64,000 nt of DNA from Branchiostoma floridae (lineage: Eukaryota; Chordata; Leptocardii; Amphioxiformes; Branchiostomatidae), in NCBI RefSeq assembly GCF_000003815.2, contig NC_049984.1, positions 2,931,897 through 2,995,896 on the forward strand, given 5' to 3'. The notes under the pieces are model-generated. The model was not told the DNA's origin. It worked only from the letters and a program-made list of their open reading frames with translations, and searched no databases. This document shows positions 1 through 18,011 of this stretch, one piece after another. Both the position numbers and the translations under genes were made by a program. Every line of letters begins with the position of its first letter. The stretch's first letter is position 1.

Positions 1-1742
1 TGCAATAAATGCATTTACCAACTGTAAATAGAAACAACGTGTTGTCGACTGTTTTTATTATTCGCTACTTCACATGACACGAAAACCAGTTACTGAGTAA
101 TTTGGCAACGTCGCCATGATGGGCAGCTCCTCAGTATTAACGCCAATTACAGGCACTACAGTGTGACGTGGAAATCATTGAATGTGTTCACTCGCTGATT
201 ATAGAATATCTATTTATATAGAATATCTGACAACAAATAAGAAATCGATACTGTATGAACGTCCGGACGTCGAAACTTTCAGGGTGTTCGATGAAATAAT
301 AACCTGATTTAATCGCGATTCTTAGGCCCTTCCTACATTGCCGCGGGGAGGAACCTACAAGCTCCGGATAGCGGAGTTTGCGTTACACAGACTAATGAAA
401 TAAATGTCGTCAAAATTACGTAAGTTGATGCTTTGTGCAAAACAATTTTTGTGTATGAAATCTAATCGCTTGCAGTGTGCGACAAAATTCCCAGGGTGCT
501 GTAGCCTTAGGCTCTTCAAGTGACCCTTTGACCTGCAAATATCACTTACATCCTTTCCGTGTTGGGCCTGGCGCTTCAGCAGTTGGTCGTGAATTTCCGG
601 ATGATAAATTGCATTGTTACAGATCCACTAAAAGGCTATGCTCTGAGAGATATAAAGCATATGCGATTAATGTTCAAGTAGAACCACAGAACGGGTTTCG
701 CTCGAGCAATCTCCCCTGGGCCGGGATCACGTGGATCGTGTTTACGTGCAGACAAAATGGCGTGAGGACCGGCCGGCGGTGTCGACTGTGAAATCTAGTT
801 GCGTTAACACCTTGATGTAAGTCTGTGCTGGCTGACAGTGAACATTTAAGGAGCCGTATACGTAGTTCTGTTGATAGAAATCATGGACAAGTATTAAATA
901 GCTGTTTGATACCTGGCCATAATGTTCTGGAAGAAATGTGTTTGAAATCCCCTTGTTTTATTTCATCTCTCCGCATTGGAGCAAGTCGTGCAATGTAAGA
1001 AAAAGTACATGTTTGCGACAGACAAACAGTATTGTGAACTTTTAGTCTAATTTTTTAGTACATGAAATAACTTCTTATACCCCGAAAAGGCTTAAAGGTT
1101 ATTATGTCGAACTTTGGACCCCCTTTTTGTGCTGGAACGTTCCACTAGAATGTAAGTCAAATACGTACGGTACGTTAAGTGCGCTCCCAAACCGCAGCGC
1201 GGATCATTATCATTAAATGAAACCTGTATCCATGTAGCTTTAATCACGGTTATACGACTACCAATCGATTAAAATTTAGTTCTGATGGGTAGCGGGTCAG
1301 ATGTACAATAAAAAATGCATGTACACAACACGTAGAACACATGTCGAAGTATGGCCCCCTCCCGTTAGTAAATGAGTGAGTGTTCATCAATGAATCATAC
1401 ATTTGGGAATGGTTTTGATTTGTTTGTCTGCCATGTCGGTTTTGTATCCCAGAAGGCCAAAAAAGAAATCACACATTTGCAGTGATGATCTCCAAACCAA
1501 CATTCTTTCAAAATGTCTTCAGAGTTAGCTTGATGTTACAGAAGAAAGGAGAGAGAGGAGATAAGTTTTGTTCATTCTGTGTCAGCAAAGGTAGCATGTT
1601 ACAAAAAAAGGTAAGAATAATTGTCAACCAAGAAGTGAATGAATAAATGAATGAATGAATGAATAAATGAATGAATGCATGAATGAACAAGTGGATACAG
1701 ATGAAGACACACAAGCGCTTGATAAAACACGGGTAAACTCAC
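1..1742. other. Intronic sequence downstream of the last visible CLC exon
   Basis: No CLC exon could be found here on the minus strand, so this is probably intron 7, continuing past the window edge. An AATG-type tetranucleotide run lies near 1636-1686. The reading frame on the plus strand at about 477-790 has no recognisable domain. Confidence 0.4.
1636..1686. repeat. Tetranucleotide microsatellite (AATG/AATA)n
   Basis: Visible run of GAATGAATAAATG-type units in the CLC intron. It creates long spurious reading frames rich in F-I-H-S on the minus strand. Confidence 0.9.
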
Positions 1743-4700
1743 CTCCTCCATAGCAAACAGCAGACCACCGACCGGAGCGCCGAACGCAGAGGCCACGCCA
1801 GCCCCGGCACCTGCCTGGATAAAGTTCCTCCTGCAAGTCAACGGGAAACAGAACATGAACACCTCAACCTGGTCTTAGCTTTGCTTACCTTCGTTTCCTA
1901 TTGAAATCCAAAATTGTCTTCACCTTCCCTTTTTTTAACTAGTTTCCTATTGGAAATTCTAAATTGTCTTCAGCTCTTTTACAGTCATAGTTTCTAGTAG
2001 GGTATAAAAACCAGTTTCTTTCAGACCTCTTTGGTGTCACTGACAAAAGATAGAGGATACTATCTGAAATGTCTGACCGTTTCCAAAATCATATCCAGTT
2101 GCTTGAGTAACAGTTTTTTGGCGCATCTTACTACCTGATTGTCAAACCTGCAACAACGTAACTTGAACACTTCTTTCGAATGACATAAGTCAGGAACAAC
2201 TGTTAAGTGACTAGTGTGACAACACAACCAACAGGTGCACCAGTCTCACCTGTCCTCAGAGTTCCTGAACCTCTCAAAGAACGGCAGGGCAAACCCGAGG
2301 GTTCCCGATCGGAACTGGCTCAAACCGGCTCCGATCAGTCCGCTGGGAAGGCAAGAAAATTGGTTAACACAGGGTTTATAAAGTTATACATTTTGTATAA
2401 TGAGGTCTGGCATCCAGAACATTGTCGGTTCAAATCAAGGCAGTCTCCTAGACCCGTCCCCCTGTCCATGGATGGAAATGGTTTACTGGGAAGGAAAAAT
2501 TATCTGTCCAATCCGTGCCAAAAATTTGAATGTCATGACATTAAAAATAGGAACATGACTTAAAAATATTAGTTAAATGTAAAGTGTTTGTTTATTTTGG
2601 TTTTAATCTATTTATGCTCCCGTGACCCCCTCATACTGGACCTCTGGGGAGAGCAGCTGAGGCCGGCTGGGCCATCCATTTAAGAAAAAGGTTGTGTATG
2701 TATGGAAAAGTTTTTTACAGGTAGTCTGACTTACCCCATGTGGATCATGGGTCCCTCTGGTCCCACAGGCAGCCCGCTGGCCACGGCACAGGCGCACGAG
2801 AGAAACTTCACCACGAACGTCTTCACGTTAAAGATGTGCCGCACGACCGTTCCGTTCAGGAACCCGATCAGCTCGGGCATGCCAGAGCCCCCTGCTGACG
2901 GCCGTAGGTACTGCAGGGAAGGGAATCCAAATGTCACAGCTATGAGCTAAGGAAAGTTTGATCTTATAATAGTTGTCAATACAGGTCAACTGAAAATTGT
3001 AAAGCCATCTCTCAAATTTTCAACCTAATTTGCTAAAATACCTTGGTATTTAAGAGTTTCATATGTCATTTGAAAAATTATAATGATATAGAAATCTTCA
3101 TATTTCTGTATGACATGTTCAATGTTATGCATAATACATTAGAATTTTCAAAACCATATTTCCCACAAAAAATCGCCTGTATCACTTAGGCCACATTGCT
3201 TACTGTCGATGTAACTTTATATGGGAGTATGTATCATAACACTGTATATTCCTCTCTGTCATTTAGTACTGAGTCATTCATGATACTAAAAGTTATAAAA
3301 GACAATGTCCTCACCACGACCAGCCCAGACCCCACTATAACCAGCAGCAGACTGATGCCCAGCACCCAGATATAGGCCACAGCAATGTCTCCCTCCTGTG
3401 TGGATAAGGGATAATAAGGAATCCATAACATGTCTTTGTAGGTTAGACATTCAGGTAATAAGATAAAAAGCAGTCATTTTAAGATAAAAAGCAGCAACTA
3501 AATGATATTTGGGAAATGGTCAGGCGTTTCAGATAACATCCGTTATCTTTCGTCACACTGTAGAGATCTCATTGGAGAGCATGTTTAGCATCGTAAGGAT
3601 AAACGTGCTCTCCAACTAACTCTCTTTTTAGCCATTCTGTATTATTCACAGCGAGCATATAAAAACTGCTCTCCAACAGATCTCTCCAGTATAACTGAGG
3701 AAAGATAATAGATGATCGTCTGATCGGTTACAAATCATATCCAGTTGCTTGAGTGACTGCTTTTTGGCATAATGAATCTATACGCTAAAGCAGAGCTTAT
3801 GTTAAATCAAGAATGCGAGGAATCAAACCTGAGATCTTTCGATCGCGTGTCCCTAGCTAGTCTAGACACTCTGCCCTTCTACGGCACAAAAAAAAGAAGT
3901 GACGAACCTTGATGAAGTCCTCTGCCTTGTCCCACTTGTACTCGGAGATGATCTCAATAATCTGGTGAAGCAGGAACCCCAGAAACCCCACAGAGAACCC
4001 GATCAGCCCCATCATCACCCAGCGGTCCCAGTCCAGCCTATGGGAGAGCAGTATAACAGCACTGAGGCCTTCATGGGGTTTTTGTAAATACATAATACAA
4101 CAAAACAACTACAAGGGTCAGGCTGTGATATACATATACATTTACATGTAAATATCATATGATGTCAATGATGAACTCAACGTTATGTATATATTTTAGT
4201 TAGGGTTTGGGAACACACTGTAAATATTGCAGAAAACAATCACTGTATACATGTGAATAATGTTTGTGACTGCATCTGTAAACAGTGACACCTATAGTTG
4301 CAGTACAATGTGAACCAGCCAGAATTGCCCTGAGGAAGGTAAAAAAGGTTACCAAAACGTCAGTGGAAATAATGCAAGGGTCGTGAAGAAAGAGTCTCTA
4401 TATAAAGGTTGGCCTGCTAACTGCACTTCCATGAAAAGTTGCCAGGTGGCGTTATTCTATGGTGCACCACCGTTCCCTGCACGTACCTGCTGGGCTGCCT
4501 CTTGATCCAGTTCTTGTAGGCAAAGCTGTGGGAGGGCAGGTAGTCCAGACTGTCGAACTTTGACAGTTCCTCACGCTCCTGCGCCGTGTAGCGGTGGTTC
4601 ACGTACACGCTCTCGAACTCACGTCCGCGGGCGAAGAAACCCTCTGTCGGGAGAGAGAGAGATGTAACGTTAGTTCAACTTTATTCGCGGGGTAACCTAT

Positions 4701-4974
4701 AATATACGTTGTTTTAAAAGCAGCGTATTTAGGGCTATCATGCCGACAACCTGTGACTTCAAACTGCTAAATTTTAAAAATATTGCAATTTAAAACAACC
4801 GTCAGACGACTTGAAATCCCTAAATGTGCTTTTCTGAAAAACAACGGATAAAGGTTACCCCATGGATAAAGGTGAACTAGCGTTAAAGGTGTAGTCATGA
4901 CAAGATTTCAACAGTTATGATGTACATTGTGCATGTCAACATTGGAATGTGTACATTGGGATGCCCACACACAT

Positions 4975-5007
<33 letters not shown>

Positions 5008-8000
5008 CAGGCAAATACACACAAGCGCATACAGACACACAGACACACGTACACAAATACACACAGGTGCGCGCACACACACACACACAAACATGCACAA
5101 AGAGACACACACACACTTGTGCAGTTGAAGGGTCAGATACAGTACCGACTACGTTTATGGTCCGGTCCCACGCGGTTTACACGCGATTTAATCTCGATTA
5201 AAAGTCGTGCAAATCGCGATTAAAAGTCGTGCAAGTCGCGATTTGAACGCGATTGAATCGCGTGCGCTAATGAGCTGTAGCTATCTAATTAAAAATCTCG
5301 TGTCGTTTGTAAACGCGTTTACTCCCGGCACCCCGCCGACTCAAAACAAAAGGCTTTGTTCCGACTGCCCCGCCCCTTGGTCGGGCATTTCACCGACGAA
5401 ATATTTTGTTCGTTAATGAGCAGTGTTTACTTTTGTAAATTTGCATGATACTTGTAAGTCGTCAATTTCACGTATTTGTTGATAATTGGTGAATGATACA
5501 GGGGCTGGACAGCGCCGCGGGTGTCGGCAATATTGTCCGAGGACCGCTGACGCTTTTTAGCTAAGATCGTAAAAGAAGTTCACAGTCAGCAAATTAATAT
5601 ATCGACATTCTCTCCTGGTACCGATTGCTCAGACTGAGTTGAATTTCTATACTATATCTTGATTAGTAACTTTTCATTTTGCTGGTGTTGTGTTGTTGCT
5701 TTTTTATTTATCACGAAATGTGCATTTCTCGATAAATTTGAACAGGCGTGTACACGTTACTGCTCGTCATCCAACACCGTCCAAAGGGTACGGATTTGCA
5801 AAACATCGGAGGAAAATTGCCAACAGCGATCATGTTCACAACGCTGGGTATGGAAATTGTGATAAGAAAACAGTCTCCCGATAGATATTTTCTGATATAA
5901 AATAAATGTCAATGATGAATCCAGAAAGCAACCCGAACTACGCAAAAGAAAATAGTCTTCACGGCTAAGCTTTTTCGTAAGCCTCAAAGGGAAGACGATG
6001 ATGTCAACCGTCGAAACAAGCGGGTTGTCGGCGAATATAGTCTCCTACTTACAGTTTTTGGCGGGTTATCTTCGTATAATTTTAGTGGAAGGCCAGCAAA
6101 AAGAGATACAAGTTCGATTCGCCACATTTCCCCGTAAAATACGGCGTTACATTCCACCGAAAATTATGTGTATAAGCTGTACTGTACGTCACGGCAGAGA
6201 GTTGGGAAGAACTAGACGCGCGTGGGAAATGCAACTGGACGTGCGGTTACCATGGCGACAGCTCCGGCGGTAGCCCTCTGAAGTAGCGCCTGCCTGATTA
6301 TGAGATAAATCCAATCAACTTCCCTCCAATCACAGCCAGAAGCGGCGCTGACAAAGTGGTAACAACAAGAAGAAGCGTAGAACTAACGCTTTGTTGTGTT
6401 TTTTTAAATCATTTATCACGAAATGTGCATTCTTTGATAAAATTTAACACGTTACTGCTCGGCCAGCGTCGTCCGCAAGGCATAGATAATTTTGCAAAAC
6501 ATCGGAGGGACTTTTCCGGCATCGATCATTCTCACATCGCTGAGTAAGAATTCTGTGAACAGTCTGTCGATAATCATTTCCAACTTGAAGAAGGTGGTAT
6601 TTTTTTTACGGCATACTACAAAAGTCGTAACGGCAACCGAGCGGGTTGCCGGCAAAAATTGTCTCCTATTTACATTTTTAGGCGGGCTACTTTCGTCTAA
6701 TTTTCGTGGAAGGTATATGATAAAATAATACAAGTTCGAATCTTTTGGACCCACAAAGGACTGACAGCATAAACACGATCGTCATCTAATATAAACGGAA
6801 TTGCTGGGTTGAAGACTATACACTGACATGAATGGACTACTAGTATTTATACGCATAAATTGACCGTTTTGCATGTATTTAAATATGAATAAAGGATATT
6901 GTGTTTGGTCATAACTTAATATTTCTAGGAACGTTGATACTCCTTGGTTAGTAGGATTCAGGTTTCCATCCGCCTGCTGATCGTCATGGTTACAAACTCG
7001 ACAAACAAGACTTACCTGTTCCTGACGGAGCTCTTGGGTCGGAACACAGCCATCGTACGATCCTGGTCGTCGAGCAGTCGACCGACGCAACCATACTCCA
7101 GGGCATACATTCTACTTTATGTGTTTTTTAAATCTTTTTGTTAATCTTGTTTTGTCTGCGTATCTGTTCAAACAAACATGTACCTGTTCTAACAATGTTG
7201 TGTTGGTGTAACTAACATAACTTCTACTATGTAGTTAGATATCGGTAGCTAATTTTCTAGGCTAGGAAAGTAGGATTCGGATTTCTATCCGCCGGTTTCC
7301 TGGACATACAGCTGATCGTCATGGTTGCAACTCGACCAACAAGACCTACCTGTTATGTTCCTGACCGCCTCGGACGTTCCTGGTCGTCGGGCAGTGGACC
7401 CACGCAACCATATTCAAGGGGCATACGTCTTGGTTCGACACAGACAATTGTTATTTTGCCGAAAATTTCTTCATCAGTTATTGGTTTTCTTGTTGAGTAT
7501 GTGATCAAGTTTTTCTAACCTGTCATTGATTCAGTTAAAAGTTGCGTTAGCGTTACTAACATTACTTCTACTTCTAGTATTTTACGTTTCTAAAATGAAC
7601 ATGTTTTTAGTCAGTTTATCTACAACTGTTATGCGCTGTTCAAAGAGGTTCACTCTTTTACTAAAAGGGCCTATACGTTTACGGTTGTTTTTCAGCAACA
7701 TATAGATGTATAAATTTAGCTGGTCGGGATACTACGAAGAGGGATTTGACCAATGAAATAGGTAAACACGATATATCATTGCCTTTGGAACATGAAAGGT
7801 AAGTTTACTACCGATGTTATCGATCATCATTCGGCAGCTTCTACACCAGTCGGATCGTCATCATCTGTTCCGAATGTTGGAAAAACGGTAGGTTGTCCGT
7901 GAATATGAATATGTCCGTGTACAAACTTTAATTAATAAAGAAATTTTATACACTTAAACATTTAAAAACATTCTTAATTCATTGGTCGTGGCTCCTTTAA

Positions 8001-10389
8001 TATGAACCAGTTGGGAAATGAATTATAAAATTTGGAATACAGAATTTATAGATCATCCACCCCTGCGACATTGCCACAAAGTTCACATATGACGTACGCT
8101 ACCGCTGCGTGTGCAGTCTACGAAGTATTTTAATTAGTCTAGGTTTCTTTAACCTCCTTGATAATACAAATAAAACAAAGTTAGATAAATCAAGTAGGTT
8201 GATAAAACCCCCTTGGATAAACCAAGAAAAAATAACCACATATTAAACACGGGGCTAGATCGGAGTAGAAAATAAACGCAGAATATTGCAACAGTCAACG
8301 TGGCCTTCTTCTGTGGGAACATACTTTCAAAGAAGCCGCTCCTTACCGTGCATGTGTCAATCAAATTGAGCAGCACGTGAGACCAGACCAGACCAAATTC
8401 TGGAGGTTTACAATGTAATTTTTCTACAAGTTTACCAGCACCGTAACAGTTACGTCAATCGTGTACTTACACACACTAAACAATCAAAACAGCTGTTGAT
8501 TTTATCGCAACGATATAAGTTTCATATTTGCGCTCAAATAACCCAATCTTCCACAACCTGTCCCACGTTCTGGACCCCACACAAACCGTGTACACGTCTA
8601 AATGTAATATGATATGCTAGTAGTCGCGCCGTGGCGAACTTTAGGAAGGTTGGAATATTTATAAACAGGTCACGTTCCACCGGAGGCGGGGCGGCGCTTG
8701 AAGTTCGGATGTAGATACTTACATGTAGTATCTGCCGGTCGAAGCCTGTTTACTTGGTAGTGAGACCGCCAGGATTTTGTACGACTACACTGGTCGCACT
8801 GGACATTCCTTGTTGTTCATTCTGAAACTGAAAGACTAGTGTACTTACCTATCAGTTCGGAACATGATTAACTTGTCTTCACTTTCATCGATAGATAAGA
8901 AATGCAAACACAGACTATTGTAGCTATTTACAGTGGCAAGTATCGTGTAGTGTGGGCGAATTTGATATCGCTACACCAGCGTACAAATAATGCAACAACA
9001 GAAATAGGACACAAATAATTCAACATAGAGTCGGTAGGTTTTTTTTCGGGTGGTCCTGACACTGGCCGCGGTAGCGGGCCGTCCTCGTCACGCATGGTCA
9101 GACAGAAGCAGAATTTACTCCATGTTTTCTGATTTAGAAAAACACATCTTGCCATTCTTGGGAAAAAAACAATTTATTTGATGTTTTCTTGTCATGTACG
9201 TATAAGATTCAAACTTGCACTACACAGTCGGTTCCTCAAAATTGTAGCAAATCTTCCGAGAAAGAACGTGCTAGGTTAGGTAGCGGCGCGGGTGCGAGGT
9301 CGCACCATACATTTTGTATCTTCGGAAGGATTTTTTCCGGTACGTGACCCTGGCGCTAGCCACGGCAGTGCCGAAAGATCGGGGTCCAGTAAAAGCATAC
9401 TTTGCCATATATTCTGCTTAAGAAAAAGACACCTTTGTGGAAATTTATTTCTTATTCTTTAATTTTCACGTATCAAATTTAAACATGTGCGGAACAGTCG
9501 GTTTCTCAAAATTGTAGCAAATGATCTTCGGAATGATTTGTTCCGGTACGTGACCCTGGCGCTAGCCACGGCAGTGCCGAAAGATCGGGGTTCAGTAAAA
9601 GCATACTTTGCCATATTCTGCTTAAGAAAAACACACTTTTGTGGAAATTTATTTGTTTTTCTTTAATTTTCACGTATCAGATTTAAACATGTGCGGAACA
9701 GTCGGTTCCTCAAAATTGCAGCAAATCTTCTAGAAATATCGTGGTTGGGAGCGGCGCGGGTGCGTTCTAGACTGCGAGGTTATGCGTTAGTTCAGAAACA
9801 AATTGGGAAATTGGGCGTGATACGTTCTCCGCCCTCCGCGCGGGGGTCTGCATATGAAAAGAAGCCGATTTCTGCCAAACCCCGAACTTTGGACGGCACG
9901 GGCGTGTCTAGAAAATGTTTATGAAAAGAAGAGGCGTGTCTGAAATCTATTCATTGATCGTCTAAACGCGGTTAGACGTGATTTCATGCATATCAGACGC
10001 GGGTACACACATATCTAATCGCGTTTTACCCGAGAATTGCACGAGTTTTAATCGCGATTTACACGAGATGTAATCGCGACTTGCACGACTTTTGCACGCG
10101 ATTAAATCGCGTTCAGACCGGACCATAAACGTAGTCGGTACTGTATATTAGGTAACAAGTTGCACAAGGGGAGGGGCAACAGTGCAGGGTGTGGTTGGAT
10201 CTCACGTTTTTGGTTTGCTGAAACTATGAACTGGCACAACAACAGCCTGTAACTGTAAAGGTGATCGTTAGAGCACAAACTCAGCCTCTCACCTGACGTG
10301 TCGGCCTGCGCCAGGTGCACGTCGTCTACGGAGTGCACCTGGGACACGCTGTAGGTGTGCTTCTTCCTGCGGGACCGCACTTCCGCCAT
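1743..10389 (-). CDS. CLC-family H+/Cl- exchanger, 5' seven exons (partial gene)
   Basis: Seen: exons at 10389-10293, 4643-4487, 4037-3908, 3395-3315, 2910-2735, 2342-2250 and 1830-1743, all with GT-AG borders and matching phase, giving 274 codons from an ATG at 10389. The protein has a hydrophilic cytosolic N terminus, membrane helices ([36 protein letters not shown]), the anion-selectivity motif GSGMPE, the gating-glutamate motif GPEGP, and [20 protein letters not shown] followed by MEE. Family knowledge: the Glu in G-x-EGP is the external gate and the Glu after the GG-LF stretch relays protons in CLC exchangers; both are present, so Cl-/H+ exchange in an endosomal or lysosomal membrane is likely. 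Odd: the usual K/R before the gating Glu is Pro, and Met replaces Ile in GSGIP. The remaining membrane helices and CBS domains are not visible and should lie left of base 1. Intron 1 (4644-10292) is mostly a DNA element. The family call is firm; the subfamily (ClC-6/7-like) is less certain, and exon 1 is the weakest exon. Confidence 0.85.
3540..3880. repeat. Dispersed repeat fragments in CLC intron 3
   Basis: Words such as AATCATATCCAGTTGC and GAGTGACTGCTTTTTGG recur near 2090-2130, with a weaker match near 25385. Related GAGAGCA/TGCTCTCC arms occur at 3577-3690. This looks like a decayed interspersed repeat; I cannot name its class. Confidence 0.45.
4975..5115. repeat. CA/TG-rich microsatellite
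   Basis: Long imperfect (CA)n tract with interruptions, in CLC intron 1 just left of the 5-kb inverted-repeat element. Confidence 0.9.
5140..10143. mobile_element. 5.0-kb non-autonomous DNA element with terminal inverted repeats
   Basis: Seen: the left end (CAGTACCGACTACGTTTATG, then GTCCGGTC) is matched in inverse orientation at the right end (10143 downward), each flanked by TA (5138-5139 and 10144-10145). Both ends continue into subterminal arrays of GTCGTGCAA, TCGCGATT and ACGCGATT words for over 100 bp. The interior is built of duplicated blocks: about 5690-5830 repeats at 6390-6520; about 6945-7110 at 7268-7425; and about 9230-9470 repeats twice up to 9720. TA duplication and a CAG start fit a Tc1/mariner-superfamily mobilised element (inference). 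No transposase frame is recognisable, so it is presumably moved in trans. It occupies most of CLC intron 1. Confidence 0.8.
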
Positions 10390-10616
10390 CTCCACTTCTC
10401 CAGTTTCTGCCGTCTTGGAGACAATAACACCGAGTCTTTACCTCCTTAAGGTGCTAACAAGGTTCTTAAAGACGTAGTCTACGACTCTAAGGGTCATGTG
10501 GGAATGAAAAGTGGCGGAATTTTTGGAGATTCGAGTATGAAACAATCAGAAAAGTTTTCTGTGTCAACTAGTCGCCATGATGGATTTTGTACCGCCTTTT
10601 CAAAGTGCAAAGTCTT

Positions 10617-10669
10617 GCAAATCCGCTAGAGGCGCTTTAATGACGAAAGCGCCTCTAGCGGGTTTGTAA
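10617..10669. repeat. Hairpin palindrome
   Basis: Arms around TCCGCTAGAGGCGCTTT and AAAGCGCCTCTAGCGGG are complementary over about 20 bp with a seven-base loop (AATGACG). Confidence 0.85.
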
Positions 10670-10797
10670 ATTAGATCGAAAAGACAGATCTAGATTGGAG
10701 ATTTTTAAACAGACCAAAACGTTATGAAGATTCAAATCTTCACCAAAACGTGTTAATCTGTCTCTTAAGCATTGCAACATCAAGTGGACAAACCTAT

Positions 10798-11690
10798 TAA
10801 CATGCATTGGCATAATACCGGTCATAAGCCTTATACCGGTCGATTAAAAATAGTGGAACGTGAAGAGATCTACACATGCAACAATAGTTATTTCTGAGGT
10901 ATGCACACTTCAGACATCTAGGTGTCCAATACATAATTTACAAAGCATCGATAACAATGCATTCGAAGACAACAAGGCCAAAAGTTTTCAGGTCATTTTC
11001 GGGGCAGGCGAGCTCGTCGTGGGACAAACACACTGTCACGTTCATCGCCAGATTTGTAGATAATAATCACATGTGCTCACGGCACAAGACGAGCATGATT
11101 CAACAGCAATCTTGAATTTCTTTTGGTGACCTACAACTCGTGTAAAAGTGTGAGGAACCGTTGCATTATCGCCCGGATCTACGGCTGAATGGGTCAAATT
11201 GAACGTACGCCGCCATTTTCCCGCCATTTTTAATGCTACGGCCGGCAGTAAAGTTTTACGTCATAGCGGTTGTGACGGACCAAAATTAAATGAAAATTCT
11301 TGTCAGTATACGCCCATTTTCTCATGACTTTTTGTATGCTCATGCAGATTTTTGTTTTGTGCAACTACTAACAGGAAAGAAAGGAACAACAGAGGATGAA
11401 TAAAGGTACATAGCGGCAGTTAATTGTGCCGTGTTTCGTTCGACCGGTATATTGCACCCCCTTCCAACCACGCGCCCGTTCTCCGTGCAATTCCGCGGTG
11501 TGTTCCAATTACGATATTATGTTTTTTAATAGCAGGACCAGAGAGACAAAATAATTTACACAGAAGAAGTGGCAAAAGTAAGCTGTAACAGCAACATGTA
11601 ACTGGAGAAAATGATGCGTTGATCATTTGCCAAATTAGCATTGCTTGAGAAATTGCAGTAAACCGACCGGTATTATGCCAATGGATGTTA
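10798..11690. mobile_element. Segment bounded by 26-bp inverted repeats, possible non-autonomous element
   Basis: The left arm at 10798-10823 (TAACATGCATTGGCATAA then TACCGGTC) matches the right arm at 11665-11690 in inverse orientation at 25 of 26 positions. The ACCGGT word also occurs inside both ends. No clear target duplication is seen, and the right arm overlaps the end of a reverse-transcriptase fragment, so element status is tentative. Confidence 0.4.
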
Positions 11691-11763
11691 CTGGGATCCC
11701 GTAGGCCTTGAGGATGTTCATCATTTTACCTCTATGTATACTGTCAAAGGCCTTACTTAAATG
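11635..11763 (-). pseudogene. Fragment of non-LTR retrotransposon reverse transcriptase
   Basis: The minus strand reads HLSKAFDSIHRGKMM followed by NILKAYGIP, which is the conserved block around the first catalytic aspartate (F-D) of LINE-type reverse transcriptases. The frame stops shortly afterwards, and no further reverse-transcriptase motif is found nearby. It is a dead fragment. Confidence 0.75.
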
Positions 11764-12990
11764 TAAGCAATATTATTACTAACGTTAGTATTTACACTGA
11801 ACTGTTATTTCTTTACAGTTGTATGGCTAAAAGTAATCGGGCATATGATGCAAACTAACGATTATTTTATTTAAATGCTGTAAGTATGGTAAATAATTTT
11901 CTGTTTTGAAATGATGTTATATATACTCCGGGAGATGTAACGGATATTACGGACTGTTCATGAACATGTAATGTTGATCTAATTTTCCATTAAATTATTT
12001 GAAGACATATGAATTGGTGGACTCCTATTTCATAAGACTAAATGGACGTGATCGTATGCAAAGAAAATCTGAGTTAAGTGACGACGAAGGTTTTAAGAAT
12101 AGTTAAACTCCTACCGACCTATTCCCTTTTAAAAATTGTCATTCTAAATTTCACATGTATTGCATTTAAACAAGTCGAAGCCGCCTCAAAATTCAAACCC
12201 TTTTATCAATAGCGTGCATTTCGTGAGTTCGGCATTCCCAAAATTCGACAACTTGACGGGCCGTTTTTTGGTGCCCTTTTTTAGAAGCGGTTGGGAGCGG
12301 TACTGCATGGTAGGCTGTGATAGGGTACGTATGTCCTGCTTTATGATAAAATTTGAAAACGCAAAAACCGAACTAAAATTGTCAGAATCCATCTTGTTGA
12401 AATATAATGATGTTCATAAACAAACAAACAAACACACACCTGCAGTGTTGTAATATTATAAGTTACACATGGGGTGCAGTCTTCACTACAAACATAAGGT
12501 GTTAGAAGTAGCCTTAGATGCCAGCCTTTTTGCTTCTTAGTTTTTGGCAATGCGCTCTTACTCTCACATCATAAGTGGCATCGTTACCGATCCCCTTTAC
12601 TTTCCTTCTCCTTTTGTATGTTCTTCGAAATGTTAAAAAAAAAGGAAAATGGTGAAAAACCTTCTTGTCCCTCCTGTCTACTTTTCTTTTTTTTTTTTGG
12701 ACTTAGTTAAACCCCAATTAAAAACGGGCCATAAACTAACAAGTAAGAAGCCCCATAAACTAACAAGTAAGGATGACATCCAGACTCATGTTTGAAGTCC
12801 CGCCAGTTAATGTTTAACATCAAAGGTCACCGAAAGTTCAAATCACGATCGGGGGTTGCCCGGAAGTTGACCGGCACTCAAGACACACAAGACCTCAGGT
12901 GTCAGTGCCGTATTTTACTTCACTTCTGTCCTTGTTCCTGACCTGTTTGACCAAGAAGGTCTAAAGAATTTGGTTTGACAACATCTTAGA

Positions 12991-17968
<4,978 letters not shown>

Positions 17969-18005
17969 TCAATGCCTCGAGATGGGAGTTCATCTATGTT
18001 GTTAC

Positions 18006-18011
18006 AATAAA
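18006..18011 (+). terminator. Polyadenylation signal of LysA-type gene
   Basis: AATAAA lies 38 bases past the TGA stop. It is the first canonical signal after the gene. Confidence 0.65.

Larger units (their letters stand above)
10390..12990. other. Divergent intergenic region between CLC and LysA-type genes
   Basis: The two genes are transcribed away from each other across this 2.6-kb spacer, so both promoters should be here. It holds a perfect-looking hairpin (10617-10669), an inverted-repeat-bounded segment (10798-11690) and a reverse-transcriptase fragment (11635-11763). An 18-bp duplication, CATAAACTAACAAGTAAG, occurs twice at about 12730-12768. No TATA box could be assigned with confidence. 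Confidence 0.5.

Noticed and set aside
477-791. 104-codon plus-strand frame near the left edge
   Set aside because: Its first codon is not ATG and no domain or acceptor supports it.
1508-1862. Minus-strand reading frames rich in FIHSFIHS
   Set aside because: They are produced by the AATG tetranucleotide repeat; the only coding part is the CLC exon at 1743-1830.
4895-5223. Cys/Val- and His/Thr-rich reading frames
   Set aside because: By-product of the CA microsatellite on both strands.
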